Below are positions 1-7,400 of a DNA stretch of 9,810 nt, in pieces. Where the stretch lies: NCBI GenBank assembly GCA_020431135.1, contig JAGQIT010000210.1, positions 1 to 9,810 on the forward strand, given 5' to 3'. The first letter of the stretch is position 1, and every line of letters starts with the position of its first letter. The position numbers were made by a program, and so were the translations under genes. The notes under the pieces were generated by a model, which saw nothing but the letters and a program-made list of their open reading frames with translations, did no database searches and was not told the origin of the DNA. The DNA comes from Myxococcales bacterium (GTDB lineage Bacteria > Myxococcota_A > Polyangia > Nannocystales > Nannocystaceae).

Positions 1-48
1 AAGAAGGCCACCAAGAAGAAGGCCGCCAAGAAGCGCTCTCGGAAGTAG
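1..48 (+). CDS. C-terminal end of a lysine-rich protein (5' end outside window)
   Basis: Only the last 15 codons and a TAG stop are present. They read as an alternating lysine/alanine tail ending KKRSRK, of the AAKK type. Such tails occur on histone H1-like proteins and as C-terminal extensions of DNA- or RNA-binding enzymes in high-GC bacteria, where they bind nucleic acid non-specifically. The body of the protein lies outside the window, so its function cannot be named. The frame is supported by the uninterrupted Lys/Ala pattern and by a strong hairpin 17 bases after the stop. Nucleic-acid binding is inferred from composition only. Confidence 0.7.
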   Translation, partial: KKATKKKAAKKRSRK

Positions 49-65
49 ATACGCCGAGCGCTGAT

Positions 66-91
66 GAGGGCGTCGCTCCGGCGACGCCCTC
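66..91 (+). terminator. Perfect 11-bp hairpin with UNCG tetraloop, probable terminator
   Basis: GAGGGCGTCGC and GCGACGCCCTC form a perfect 11-bp inverted repeat around a TCCG loop. With its closing C-G pair this is a C(UNCG)G tetraloop on the plus-strand transcript, an unusually stable form. It starts 17 bases after the stop of the lysine-rich gene. The downstream sequence (TCTCGTTGGTT) has only a weak U-rich tract. It also lies about 57 bases beyond the crcB stop on the minus strand, so it could serve both convergent genes. Confidence 0.75.
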
Positions 92-147
92 TCTCGTTGG
101 TTGCTCGTCGCTCGGTCGTCAGGCAGCCGCGCCTGCGCGCTGATCGC

Positions 148-525
148 TCAGGCCGCGCCGCCGCCCAGCGCGCGCGCGAGGGCGATCCCGAGGAGCACAC
201 AGAGGACGCCGCCGACGAGATGGAGCGCGAGCTGGGTCGCCACCAAGCTCCAACGGCCGCTCGTCGCCATGTTCACAGTCAGCAGGGCGAACGCGCTGTA
301 GGTCGTGAAGCCGCCGAGGAGGCCGGTCAGGATCGCCACGCGCAGCACCCCGTCGGGCAGGAGCGTCGCCATCAAGCCGATGACGAAGCAGCCGATGAGG
401 TTGGCCGCGAGGGTCCCGGCGTTCGGGAGCTGAGCGGCGAAGACGGTGTCGACGCCGCGGCCGACGACGAGGCGGAGGCAGGCCCCAAGACCGCCGGCGC
501 AGAACACGGCGAGCAGCTCCTTCAT
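148..525 (-). CDS. crcB: CrcB/Fluc fluoride ion channel
   Basis: The encoded protein is 125 residues, the usual length for single-domain CrcB/Fluc. This family is known to form dual-topology dimeric fluoride channels in the inner membrane that export toxic fluoride. Family signatures seen are the N-terminal GGLGACLR (11-18), the GTLAANLIGCF segment (37-47) with its conserved Asn42, and TGLLGGFTTYSAF (67-79), which matches the TTFSTF-type pore and central sodium-site motif. Four hydrophobic segments are evident. The ATG at 525 is chosen because AGGGGA (535-530) lies just upstream and the family start MK-LLAV-GG-GA-LR begins there. A GTG at 561 would add 12 polar residues without a ribosome site. 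Only one crcB copy is visible, consistent with a homodimer. I see no fluoride riboswitch in the 66 bases before it. Confidence 0.95.
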   Translation of the reverse strand: MKELLAVFCAGGLGACLRLVVGRGVDTVFAAQLPNAGTLAANLIGCFVIGLMATLLPDGVLRVAILTGLLGGFTTYSAFALLTVNMATSGRWSLVATQLALHLVGGVLCVLLGIALARALGGGAA

Positions 526-526
526 G

Positions 527-535
527 CCCTCCCCT
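527..535 (-). promoter_or_regulatory. Ribosome binding site deciding the crcB start
   Basis: On the minus strand AGGGGAGGG lies immediately before the ATG at 525, with its AGGGGA core about four bases from the start codon. It supports this ATG over the upstream GTG at 561, which has nothing similar in front of it. Confidence 0.6.
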
Positions 536-591
536 GCGCCGTGTTCTTGTCCACCCGCCACGGATAGCGCAGGCTAGGGGCGGCGAGCAAG

Positions 592-1362
592 ATGGCGGCG
601 AAGCGCGCGAGGCGAAGCGAAGAGGAGGAGGCGCCCCAGCGCCGGCGACGGCGCCAGGGGACGCTCTCGCGCCACTTCTCCGGCCGCCAGGATCCCTTCA
701 CCAGCGCGATCCTGGTCTTCCCGCTCTTCGTCACCTACCAGGTCGGGATCCTCAGCCGCGGCGGCCGCGGACAGAACGGCGTCGACTTCGTCACCCGCTC
801 GCTCATCGAGCTGTGCGAGCGCGACCTCGGCAACTACCTGACGATCCTCGCGGGGATGTGCGTCGCCTACCTGGCGATCGTCGTCATCCTCCGGCGCTAC
901 GGGACCTTCTCGCCGCGCGCCTTCGTGCCGATGATCGTCGAGGCCTCGTTCTATGCGCTGACGATGGGGACGCTGATCCTCTTCGTCCTCCAGCGCTTCC
1001 TCGACATCGTCCCGGGGCTCGCCGTCGGGGCCGTCGATCCGGTGAGCGTCCTCGTGATCGCCGCCGGCGCCGGGCTGCATGAGGAGCTGATCTTCCGCCT
1101 GATCGGCATGGGCGGGCTCGGCTGGCTCCTCGCCGGGATCACCGGCCGCCGCCGCGCCTGGCTCGCGGCGCTGATCATCTCGTCGCTGGTCTTCAGCCTC
1201 GCCCACCACGTCGGCCCCGCGGGCGAGCCCTTCACCTACGACGCCTTCATCTACCGCACGCTTGCCGGGGTGTTCTTCGCGATCGTCTATCAGATCCGCG
1301 GCTTCGCGGTCGCGGCCTGGACCCACGCGCTCTACGACGTCTACGTCCTCAGCCTCGGCTAG
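592..1362 (+). CDS. CPBP family intramembrane glutamic endopeptidase (CAAX protease/Abi family)
   Basis: The 256-residue multi-pass membrane protein carries all the family motifs in order: EExxxR as EELIFR (Glu164, Glu165, Arg169), FxxxH as FSLAH (Phe201, His205), and a last HxxxD as HALYD (His245, Asp249). In the Rce1/MmRce1 family these residues form the intramembrane active site. Family members cleave prenylated proteins in eukaryotes; bacterial members act in bacteriocin self-immunity, peptide processing or unknown roles. Hydrophobic segments lie at about 36-52, 82-101, 111-135, 151-162, 172-183, 187-203 and 223-237. The first 35 residues are a very charged cytosolic leader: basic, then EEEE, then RRRRR. 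The ATG at 592 follows AGGGG (576-580) at a rather long spacing. The gene diverges from crcB, and no bacteriocin gene is nearby, so the substrate is unknown. Start and family are well supported; the specific role is not. Confidence 0.9.
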   Translation: MAAKRARRSEEEEAPQRRRRRQGTLSRHFSGRQDPFTSAILVFPLFVTYQVGILSRGGRGQNGVDFVTRSLIELCERDLGNYLTILAGMCVAYLAIVVILRRYGTFSPRAFVPMIVEASFYALTMGTLILFVLQRFLDIVPGLAVGAVDPVSVLVIAAGAGLHEELIFRLIGMGGLGWLLAGITGRRRAWLAALIISSLVFSLAHHVGPAGEPFTYDAFIYRTLAGVFFAIVYQIRGFAVAAWTHALYDVYVLSLG

Positions 1363-1514
1363 CCGCGCGCCACCGCCGCCTGATATCTGTCGCTGGACCC
1401 TCCTAGGCTGTCCGGGTGCTCAGGAGCAGAGGCCGCGTCACCCGAGGGTGTCCCGCCGACCCCCTCGGTCGACGATTGCGCCGCGAAGCTACGAGCCGAA
1501 GAGCACCGACCGAA

Positions 1515-1529
1515 GCGCTCGTCGAGCGC
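1515..1529 (-). terminator. Short hairpin in the convergent gap, possible terminator part
   Basis: GCGCTC and GAGCGC pair as a perfect 6-bp stem around a three-base loop. It sits just beyond the stronger 1534-1553 hairpin when read from the M16 gene. On the minus strand it is followed by TTCGG rather than a U-tract, so termination is only a possibility. Confidence 0.35.
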
Positions 1530-1533
1530 CCGG

Positions 1534-1553
1534 CGCGGAGGCTCGCCTCCGCG
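1534..1553 (-). terminator. 8-bp hairpin about 40 bases after the M16 stop, probable terminator
   Basis: CGCGGAGG and CCTCCGCG form a perfect 8-bp stem around a four-base loop. The hairpin lies in the 230-base gap between the convergent CPBP and M16 genes, nearer the M16 stop at 1593. There is no U-tract on either strand. Apart from this and the adjacent 1515-1529 hairpin, I see nothing in the 1363-1592 gap. Confidence 0.45.
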
Positions 1554-1592
1554 GAAGCCGTCCGCCCGCTCGCCGGCGCCCTCCCCGACCCG

Positions 1593-4211
1593 CTACTTCG
1601 GGATCGCGACGCCCTCGCGGGTGAGGAGCACCGAGGCCTGGCGCCGCGGATCGAGGATCGTCCGCGCGAACTCGAGGAGGTCGCTCGCGGTGATCGTCGC
1701 GACGCGCTCGCGGTAGCCGCGGAAGTGGTCGGGCGGCAGGCCGCAGAGGATGTCGATCGCCATCTCGTTGGCGATCCGGGCGCGGCGCTGCAGGGCGATG
1801 TCGTGCTGACCGATGAGCCAGACCTTCGCGCGCTCGAGGTCCGCATCGGCGACCGGCTCGGCGACGATCGCGGCGAGGTGGCGCTCGATCGCCGCGAGCG
1901 CGCGCCCGAGCTTGTCCTGGCTGGTGGCCGCGTAGACCGTCATGTGGCCGCCGTCGAGGCCCTCGGTCGACGAGGCGTCAACGTGGTAGACGAGCCCCTC
2001 CTCCTCGCGGAGGGCGAGGAAGAGCCGCCCCGACTGGCCGCCGAGAACGGCGCAGAGCACCTCCATGATCGCCGACCGCGGATCCCCGAGGCAGATCCCC
2101 GGGTAGCCGATGGCGATGTGCGCCTGCTCGCGATCGCGGTGGACGACCTTGCGGCGCGGCCGCGTCGGCAACTTCGGGGCGTCGCCGGTCGGCCGCCATC
2201 GGCGACCGCGACGGCCGCCCTCGGAGACCCTCGCGTCGATCGCGCTGACGATCGCCTCGACGTCGACGTCGCCGACGACCGCCAGGACCGCCTGGCCGAT
2301 CGGGTAGTCCTTGCGCCAGCGCGCGGCGAGGAGGTCATGGTCGAGGCTGCGCAGGCCCTGGCGGGTGCCGCGGAGCGGACGGGCGTAGGGGTGCTCGCGG
2401 TAGAGGAGCTTGCGCAGCCGCCGGATCGCTACCTGCGCGAGGTCATCGTCGGCCGCGGCGAGCTCCTCGAGGGCGACGCGGCGCTCCTCGGCGATCTCAT
2501 CCTCCGGGAAGGTCGGCGTCAGCGCGCACTCGAGGAGATGCTCGAGAACGAGCGGGAAGTGGCGGGCGATCGCCTCGCCGTGGAGGCCGAGGGTGTTGCG
2601 GCCGGTGAAGCCGCCGAGACCGGCGGCCATGCCCTCGATCTCGCGGCTGAGGCTGTCGCCGTCGCGGCTGCCGTTGCCGCGGGTGAGGGTCGCCGCGGTC
2701 AGCGAGGCGAGGCCCGCGTTCTCGGCCGGCTCGCGGCGCAGACCGCCGAGCCAGGCGAGCCAGGCGCCGGCGACGGGGACCCCGGCGTCGCGGTGGATCC
2801 GCAGGCGCAGGCCGATGTCGAGGTCGACCGAGACGATCCCGGCGCGCCTCTTGAGCGGGTAGCGCTTGGCCGTCCGCCGACCGGCCGCGAGCATCGACTT
2901 GCGGATCCCGCGGGCCGCGGCCACGTCGACCCTGTCCTCGGGGAGGAGCACCGAGAGCGCCGCGGCGTCGGTCGGCATCCAGGTGGCGACCGCCCGCTGG
3001 ACGGCCTCGGGTGTGAGGGCGGCGAGGGCCCGGTAGTAGCCCTCCTCGCGCTCAGGATCGCCGGTCTGGCTGGCGTAGTAGCCGAGGGCGTGGGCCTGGC
3101 CCTGGACCGTCTCGCGCCGGTAGATCAGATCGCTCTCGAGGGACGCGCGGGCGCGGGCGAGCTCCTCCGTCGAGATCGGCGTCGCGGCCATGCGCCGGAT
3201 CTCGGCGAGGATCGCCTGCTGGGCGCCGACGATCTGGCTCGGCCCGGTGCGCGCCGAGATCATCACCGTCGACGCGTCGCGGCCGACGTCGAGGCTGCTG
3301 TGGACGTCGGTGACGACCTTCGCCCGGCGACGGACGTCGCGGACGAGGCGCGAGGCGTCGCCGTGACCGAGAACGATCGTCGCCACGTCGAGGGCCGCGA
3401 CGTCCGGGTGCTCGAGGCCGGGCGCGCGCCAGCCGAGGAGGAGATGGCACTCGAGAACGTCGGCGCGGCGGACCGAAGCCTGGGCCGCGGCCGTGGGCTT
3501 CACCGCGGCGCCGACCTCGGCGCGGGTCCCCTCCCCTGCGGCGCCGAGGATCGGCTTGGCCCGGGCGACGACCGCCTTCGGATCGACGGGGCCGACGACG
3601 ACGAGGGTCAAGCGCTCGCCGGCGTAGACACGGCGGTGGAAGGCCCGCAGGCGCCGCGCCGTGTGGCCGCGGACCTCGCGGGCGAGGCCGAGGACCGGGC
3701 GCGCGTAGGGGTGCTCGCTATGCACCCGCTCGAGGAGCGACTGCACCGCGCGGGCGCCCGGGTCGTCGTCGTACTGCTTGATCTCCTCGACGACGACCTC
3801 GATCTCGCGCTCGAGCTCGCCGCTGTCGAGGCGCGGGCGCAGCCCCGACCAGAGGATCCCGTCGAGGGCCTCGCCCCATCCGTCCGCCGGCACCGTTGCG
3901 TAGAGCACGGTCTCGTCATGCGAGGTGAAGGCGTTGACGTCGCCGCCGAGGCTCTCGATGAGGAGGGCGAGATCCCCGGGCGGGCCCCCCTTGGCGAAGG
4001 GCTTGAAGAGGAGATGCTCGAGGAGATGGGCGCAGCCGTGCTCGCGCTCGCGCTCGGCGGCGGTGCCGGCCGCGACCCAGAGCTGGATCGCCACCGGAGC
4101 GTCGCCCGCGGTCGGCAGGCAGAGGACGGTGGCGCCGTTTCGCAGGCGACGGCGGACGAGGCGCGCGGGGCCAGAGGCCCGCTTCTTCGTGGATTTTCGC
4201 GGGTTCGACAC
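1593..4211 (-). CDS. M16 family zinc metallopeptidase, full-length two-half (insulinase-like)
   Basis: Translated from GTG 4211 the protein is 872 residues, the size of two fused M16 halves as in PqqL-like zinc proteases. The N-terminal half has the inverted zinc motif HLLEH (62-66) and the distal zinc ligand in a VVVEEIKQYDDDP stretch (Glu143, 76 residues after the last His). This is the family HxxEH-x76-E arrangement, so the enzyme should be catalytically active on peptides or unfolded chains inside its clamshell. The second half starts near residue 465. It has ENAGLASLTA (497-506) where HxxEH would be, so it is an inactive partner. Its C-terminal domain carries the conserved R-LFLALREEEGLVY signature (729-742). 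No signal peptide or lipobox is seen with this start, which suggests a cytoplasmic enzyme. The start is uncertain. The frame stays open to 4544, inside the divergent gene, with ATG options at 4412 and 4385. Those add Arg/Pro/Ser-rich sequence unlike the family and lack ribosome sites; GTG 4211 lacks one too. Confidence 0.9.
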   Translation of the reverse strand: MSNPRKSTKKRASGPARLVRRRLRNGATVLCLPTAGDAPVAIQLWVAAGTAAEREREHGCAHLLEHLLFKPFAKGGPPGDLALLIESLGGDVNAFTSHDETVLYATVPADGWGEALDGILWSGLRPRLDSGELEREIEVVVEEIKQYDDDPGARAVQSLLERVHSEHPYARPVLGLAREVRGHTARRLRAFHRRVYAGERLTLVVVGPVDPKAVVARAKPILGAAGEGTRAEVGAAVKPTAAAQASVRRADVLECHLLLGWRAPGLEHPDVAALDVATIVLGHGDASRLVRDVRRRAKVVTDVHSSLDVGRDASTVMISARTGPSQIVGAQQAILAEIRRMAATPISTEELARARASLESDLIYRRETVQGQAHALGYYASQTGDPEREEGYYRALAALTPEAVQRAVATWMPTDAAALSVLLPEDRVDVAAARGIRKSMLAAGRRTAKRYPLKRRAGIVSVDLDIGLRLRIHRDAGVPVAGAWLAWLGGLRREPAENAGLASLTAATLTRGNGSRDGDSLSREIEGMAAGLGGFTGRNTLGLHGEAIARHFPLVLEHLLECALTPTFPEDEIAEERRVALEELAAADDDLAQVAIRRLRKLLYREHPYARPLRGTRQGLRSLDHDLLAARWRKDYPIGQAVLAVVGDVDVEAIVSAIDARVSEGGRRGRRWRPTGDAPKLPTRPRRKVVHRDREQAHIAIGYPGICLGDPRSAIMEVLCAVLGGQSGRLFLALREEEGLVYHVDASSTEGLDGGHMTVYAATSQDKLGRALAAIERHLAAIVAEPVADADLERAKVWLIGQHDIALQRRARIANEMAIDILCGLPPDHFRGYRERVATITASDLLEFARTILDPRRQASVLLTREGVAIPK

Positions 4212-4222
4212 AGGAGACGTCG

Positions 4223-4245
4223 CCGCTGGCGGCGGCGGCCAGCGG
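4223..4245 (-). other. Hairpin just upstream of the M16 GTG start
   Basis: CCGCTGGC (4223-4230) and GCCAGCGG (4238-4245) pair perfectly around a seven-base loop. In the M16 transcript it would lie about 12-34 bases before the GTG at 4211, where a ribosome site would be expected. It may be a leader hairpin, or part of the coding sequence if translation starts further upstream. Confidence 0.4.
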
Positions 4246-4453
4246 GGCGCAAGTATGCCCGAAAGGCGGCGCCTGTGCCCGTCTCCGCGCGGCCCGCAGG
4301 CCGACCGCGCGGCTCGCCGCGACGAGCCCGTGAGGCCGCTTGGCGGGCGGGCGAGGGCCGGAGAATTTCCGCACCCGCAGACCATCCAGCGGTCGCGCGC
4401 GGCCGCGAACATGGTACCGTCGCGCGGCTTGATTTTGCGCCTCAGAGCGCAGT

Positions 4454-4458
4454 GGAGG
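4454..4458 (+). promoter_or_regulatory. Ribosome binding site of the giant TPR gene
   Basis: GGAGG lies 10 bases before the ATG at 4469. An ATG at 4459 directly after it reaches a TGA after five codons, so it cannot start the gene. This fixes 4469 as the start. Confidence 0.7.
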
Positions 4459-4468
4459 ATGCTCGCCG

Positions 4469-7400
4469 ATGTCTGAGAGCGAAGCCGCGGTTGCCCCCAA
4501 CCAGTCGACCATCGGCCTGCCGTGCCCGCTCCCGCAGCCCGCAACCGAGGAGCCCGCGGAGCTGACGGCCTTCCGCGCCGGGCCGATCCACGACTCGACC
4601 TTCGTCAAGCTCCGCCGCCGCTTCCGCGAGCAGGACGACTGGCGCTCCCTCGCCACCCTCCTCCTCGTCTACGCCGACCACATCACCAACGTCGGCAAGA
4701 TCGCGGAGCTCTCCCACCAGGCCTACGAGCTGTGGCTCGACCGCGTGAAGGACAAGGCGGAGGCGGCCCACGCCCTCGCCCGCGCCGTCGAGGCGGCCCC
4801 GGAGCACGAGCGCGCCGTCCGTCTCCTCTACGAGCTCTACGCCGATCTCGACTGGCACCACGAGCGCGTCATCCTCCTGCGCTGGCGGATCAAGGCCGCC
4901 GAGCGCCAGAGCCCCGCCGCCGTCCCTGCCCTCCTCGTCGAGCTCGCGGGGATCCTCGAGGAGCACTTCATGGCGATCGAGGAGGCGATCGCCATCTACG
5001 AGCGCGCCCTCAAGCGGGCGCCGAAGAACCGCGCGGCCAGCGAGGCGCTGATCCGCCTCTACCTCCACGCGGGCTCGTGGCAGCGGGCCTCGGAGCTGAT
5101 GGAGGGCGAGCTTGGGCGCCTCGATCCCGGCAACGAGCGCGACCGCATCGCCGAGCTCCACCTCCGCCTCGCGCGCATCGAGCACGAGGTCCACGGCGAC
5201 GTCGCCCGCGCGGCGGTCCATCTCCAGTCGGCGCTAAAGGCGATGCCGGACAACGTCCACGCGCTGCGGGCCTTCGGCGTGATGTACCTCGGCTCGGGCA
5301 AGGCCAGCGACGAGGGGATGGCCAAGGCGTCGGACATCTTCTTCCGCGCGGCCAAGCTCGCGTCGGCGCAGAACGACGACCGCGAGGCCCTCAAGCTCCT
5401 CCGCCGCACCCTGAGCCTGCGCCCCGATCACTACGACGCGGGGATGATGCTCGCCGAGCTCCTCAGCGACCACGAGCGCTGGACCGACCTCGACGACCTC
5501 TACGCCCAGTGGATCGGCTACGTCGAGCCGAGCGACGCCTACTCGCTGTGGATGCAGCGCGGCGAGCTCCTGGAGCAGCACCTCGCGCGCCGCGAGGACG
5601 CCCGCCTGTGCTACGAGACCGCCAGCCAGTTCGAGGCCCCGGGCGGCCCGGCGTGGCAGAACCTCGAGCGCCTCTACGCCAGCCTCGGCGACATCGAGGC
5701 GCTCGCCGGGCTCTTCGAGGCCTACGTCGACGAGCAGCCCAACTCGATGCCTGCGGACAAGCTCCTCAAGGCGGCCGGGACCTACCGCGAGGAGCTCCAC
5801 AACGACGAGCGCGCCTCCTTCTTCTTCTACAAGGTGCTCGAGCGCGAGCCCTTCAACGCCGAGGCCTTCGAGGGCTACAAGGAGCACTGGCGGCGCAAGA
5901 ACAAGTGGGCCCACCTGCGCGACCTGATCTTCTATCAGCTCGATCAGGCGGCGTCCTACAGCGGCCCCGACAACCCGCTCGGCAACCCGGCCTTCGCCGA
6001 GGAGTACGTCGAGGTCGCCGAGATCTGTGAGAAGCGCCTCGCCGATCCCGACGGGGCGCTCGACGCCTGGCAGCGCCTCCAGGGCGCCTACCCGAACGAC
6101 TGGCGGCCGCGCGACCACATCGCCCGCCTCGACAAGCGGATCCGGATGCTCGACCAGGTCGAGCGCACGCAGGGCCTCGAGCTCGCCCGCCTGCGCGAGC
6201 CGGCGAAGCGCCTCGCCGTCCTCCGCCGCCTCGCCAAGGTCTACCGCGAGCGCGTCACCGACCCCGGCCGGGCGATCGAGAACGTCTACGAGATCCTCGA
6301 GATCCAGGCCAAGGACGGCGGCGAGTCCGGGCCCTACGAGGCGATGCTCGCCGATCTCTACGCCCGCGTCGGCGACTACCAGGCGCTGATCGGCGTCCTC
6401 CGCCAGCAGTTCGACGCCGCCCGCCGGCCCGCGCAGCAGATGGAGCTGCTCCGGCGGATGGCCGCGATCTGGCACGACGACCTCCAGGAGCACGACGACG
6501 CGATCTGGGCGTGCGAGCAGCTCCTCTCGTACAAGAACGACGACCTCGAGGTTCTCCACCGCCTCGAGAACCTCTTCTACGAGACCGGGCGCTACGACAG
6601 CCTCTACTCGGCCCTCGAGCGCGAGCTGGCGATCACCGCCGACCCGCGGGCGCGCTCGCGGATCCTCTGGCGCATGGGCAACGTCGCCGAGGTCCGCCTC
6701 GCTGACAACCGCAAGGCGTCGCGGGTCTACGCCGACCTCCTGGCGATCGACCCGCACAACCTCGAGGTCCTCGACAAGATGGCGGCGATCTACGAGGCCG
6801 ACGGCCGCTACGACGACCTCGCCACGCTCCTCGGCAAGGCGGCGGCGTCGTCGAAGACCGCGCCGATCCGCCAGCTCGACTACCTGATGCGCCTCGGCAA
6901 CGTCGCCGAGGCGGCGCTCGAGGATCCCGACCTCGCTTGCTCGGCCTTCGAGCGCGTTCTCCGGATCAACCGCGACCACCGCCAGGCGGTCGAGGCCCTG
7001 ACGCGCCTCTACCGGACGATCTCGTCGTGGCACGGCCTCGCGGCGATGCTCGGCAACCTCCAAGAGCTCGTCGACACCGACGAGGAGGTGCTCCAGCTCG
7101 GCCTCGAGCGCGCCGAGGTCCTCGCCGACAACCTCGACAACGCCAGCGCCGCGGCCCGCGTTCTCGAGCAGCTCGACGCGACGATCGCCCCGGGCCACCC
7201 CGAGATCCGCGCCCGGCTGACGGCCTACTACGCCCGCGCCGGCGACCACCGCAAGGCGATCCGCCACGCCGAGATCCTCCTCCTCGCGACCGAGGACGCG
7301 GCCGAGCGCCGCCGCCTCCACGAGGCGATCGCCTCGTCGTGGATCGCCCTCGGCGACAGCAAGGCCGGCCTCCAGGCCTTCGAGCGCTACGTTCGGGAGG

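Larger units (their letters stand above)
4212..4468. other. Divergent intergenic region between the M16 and giant-TPR genes
   Basis: Both genes are read outward from this 257-base stretch, so it should hold both promoters. It contains the few less GC-rich patches locally, such as GAGAATTTCC near 4370 and CTTGATTTTGCG near 4428. A weak CATACT-like -10 for the M16 gene can be read on the minus strand around 4252-4257. None of these pairs into a convincing -35/-10, and no operator is recognised. Confidence 0.4.

Noticed and set aside
526..591. Possible fluoride riboswitch ahead of crcB.
   Set aside because: The 66 bases available are shorter than needed once the ribosome site is included, and I could not find the crcB-motif conserved segments or pseudoknot on the minus strand.
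592..1362. CPBP protease as part of a bacteriocin-immunity or defence cassette.
   Set aside because: No bacteriocin precursor, ABC exporter, toxin or known defence gene is next to it; the neighbours are a fluoride channel and an M16 peptidase in other orientations.
1363..1592. Possible small gene in the convergent gap.
   Set aside because: Open frames here are extensions of shadow frames, with no ribosome site or recognisable product. The only structures visible are two hairpins.
4429..4434. TTGATT as a -35 box for the giant gene.
   Set aside because: The sequence 16-18 bases downstream is the GC-rich ribosome site region, with no -10-like hexamer.
1416..4565. A plus-strand open frame of 1,049 codons covering the whole M16 gene.
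   Set aside because: It is antisense to a gene with clear HxxEH metallopeptidase motifs. Its translation is Ala/Arg/Glu/Asp/Gly-rich with no recognisable domain. In GC-rich DNA a long antisense frame is expected, because the codon bias of the real gene removes stops there.
4522..6030. A plus-strand 502-codon frame, and others at 6937-8037 and 8773-9705, overlapping the giant gene.
   Set aside because: They are Arg/Pro/Ala-rich out-of-frame readings with no ribosome site; the 4469 frame explains the region.
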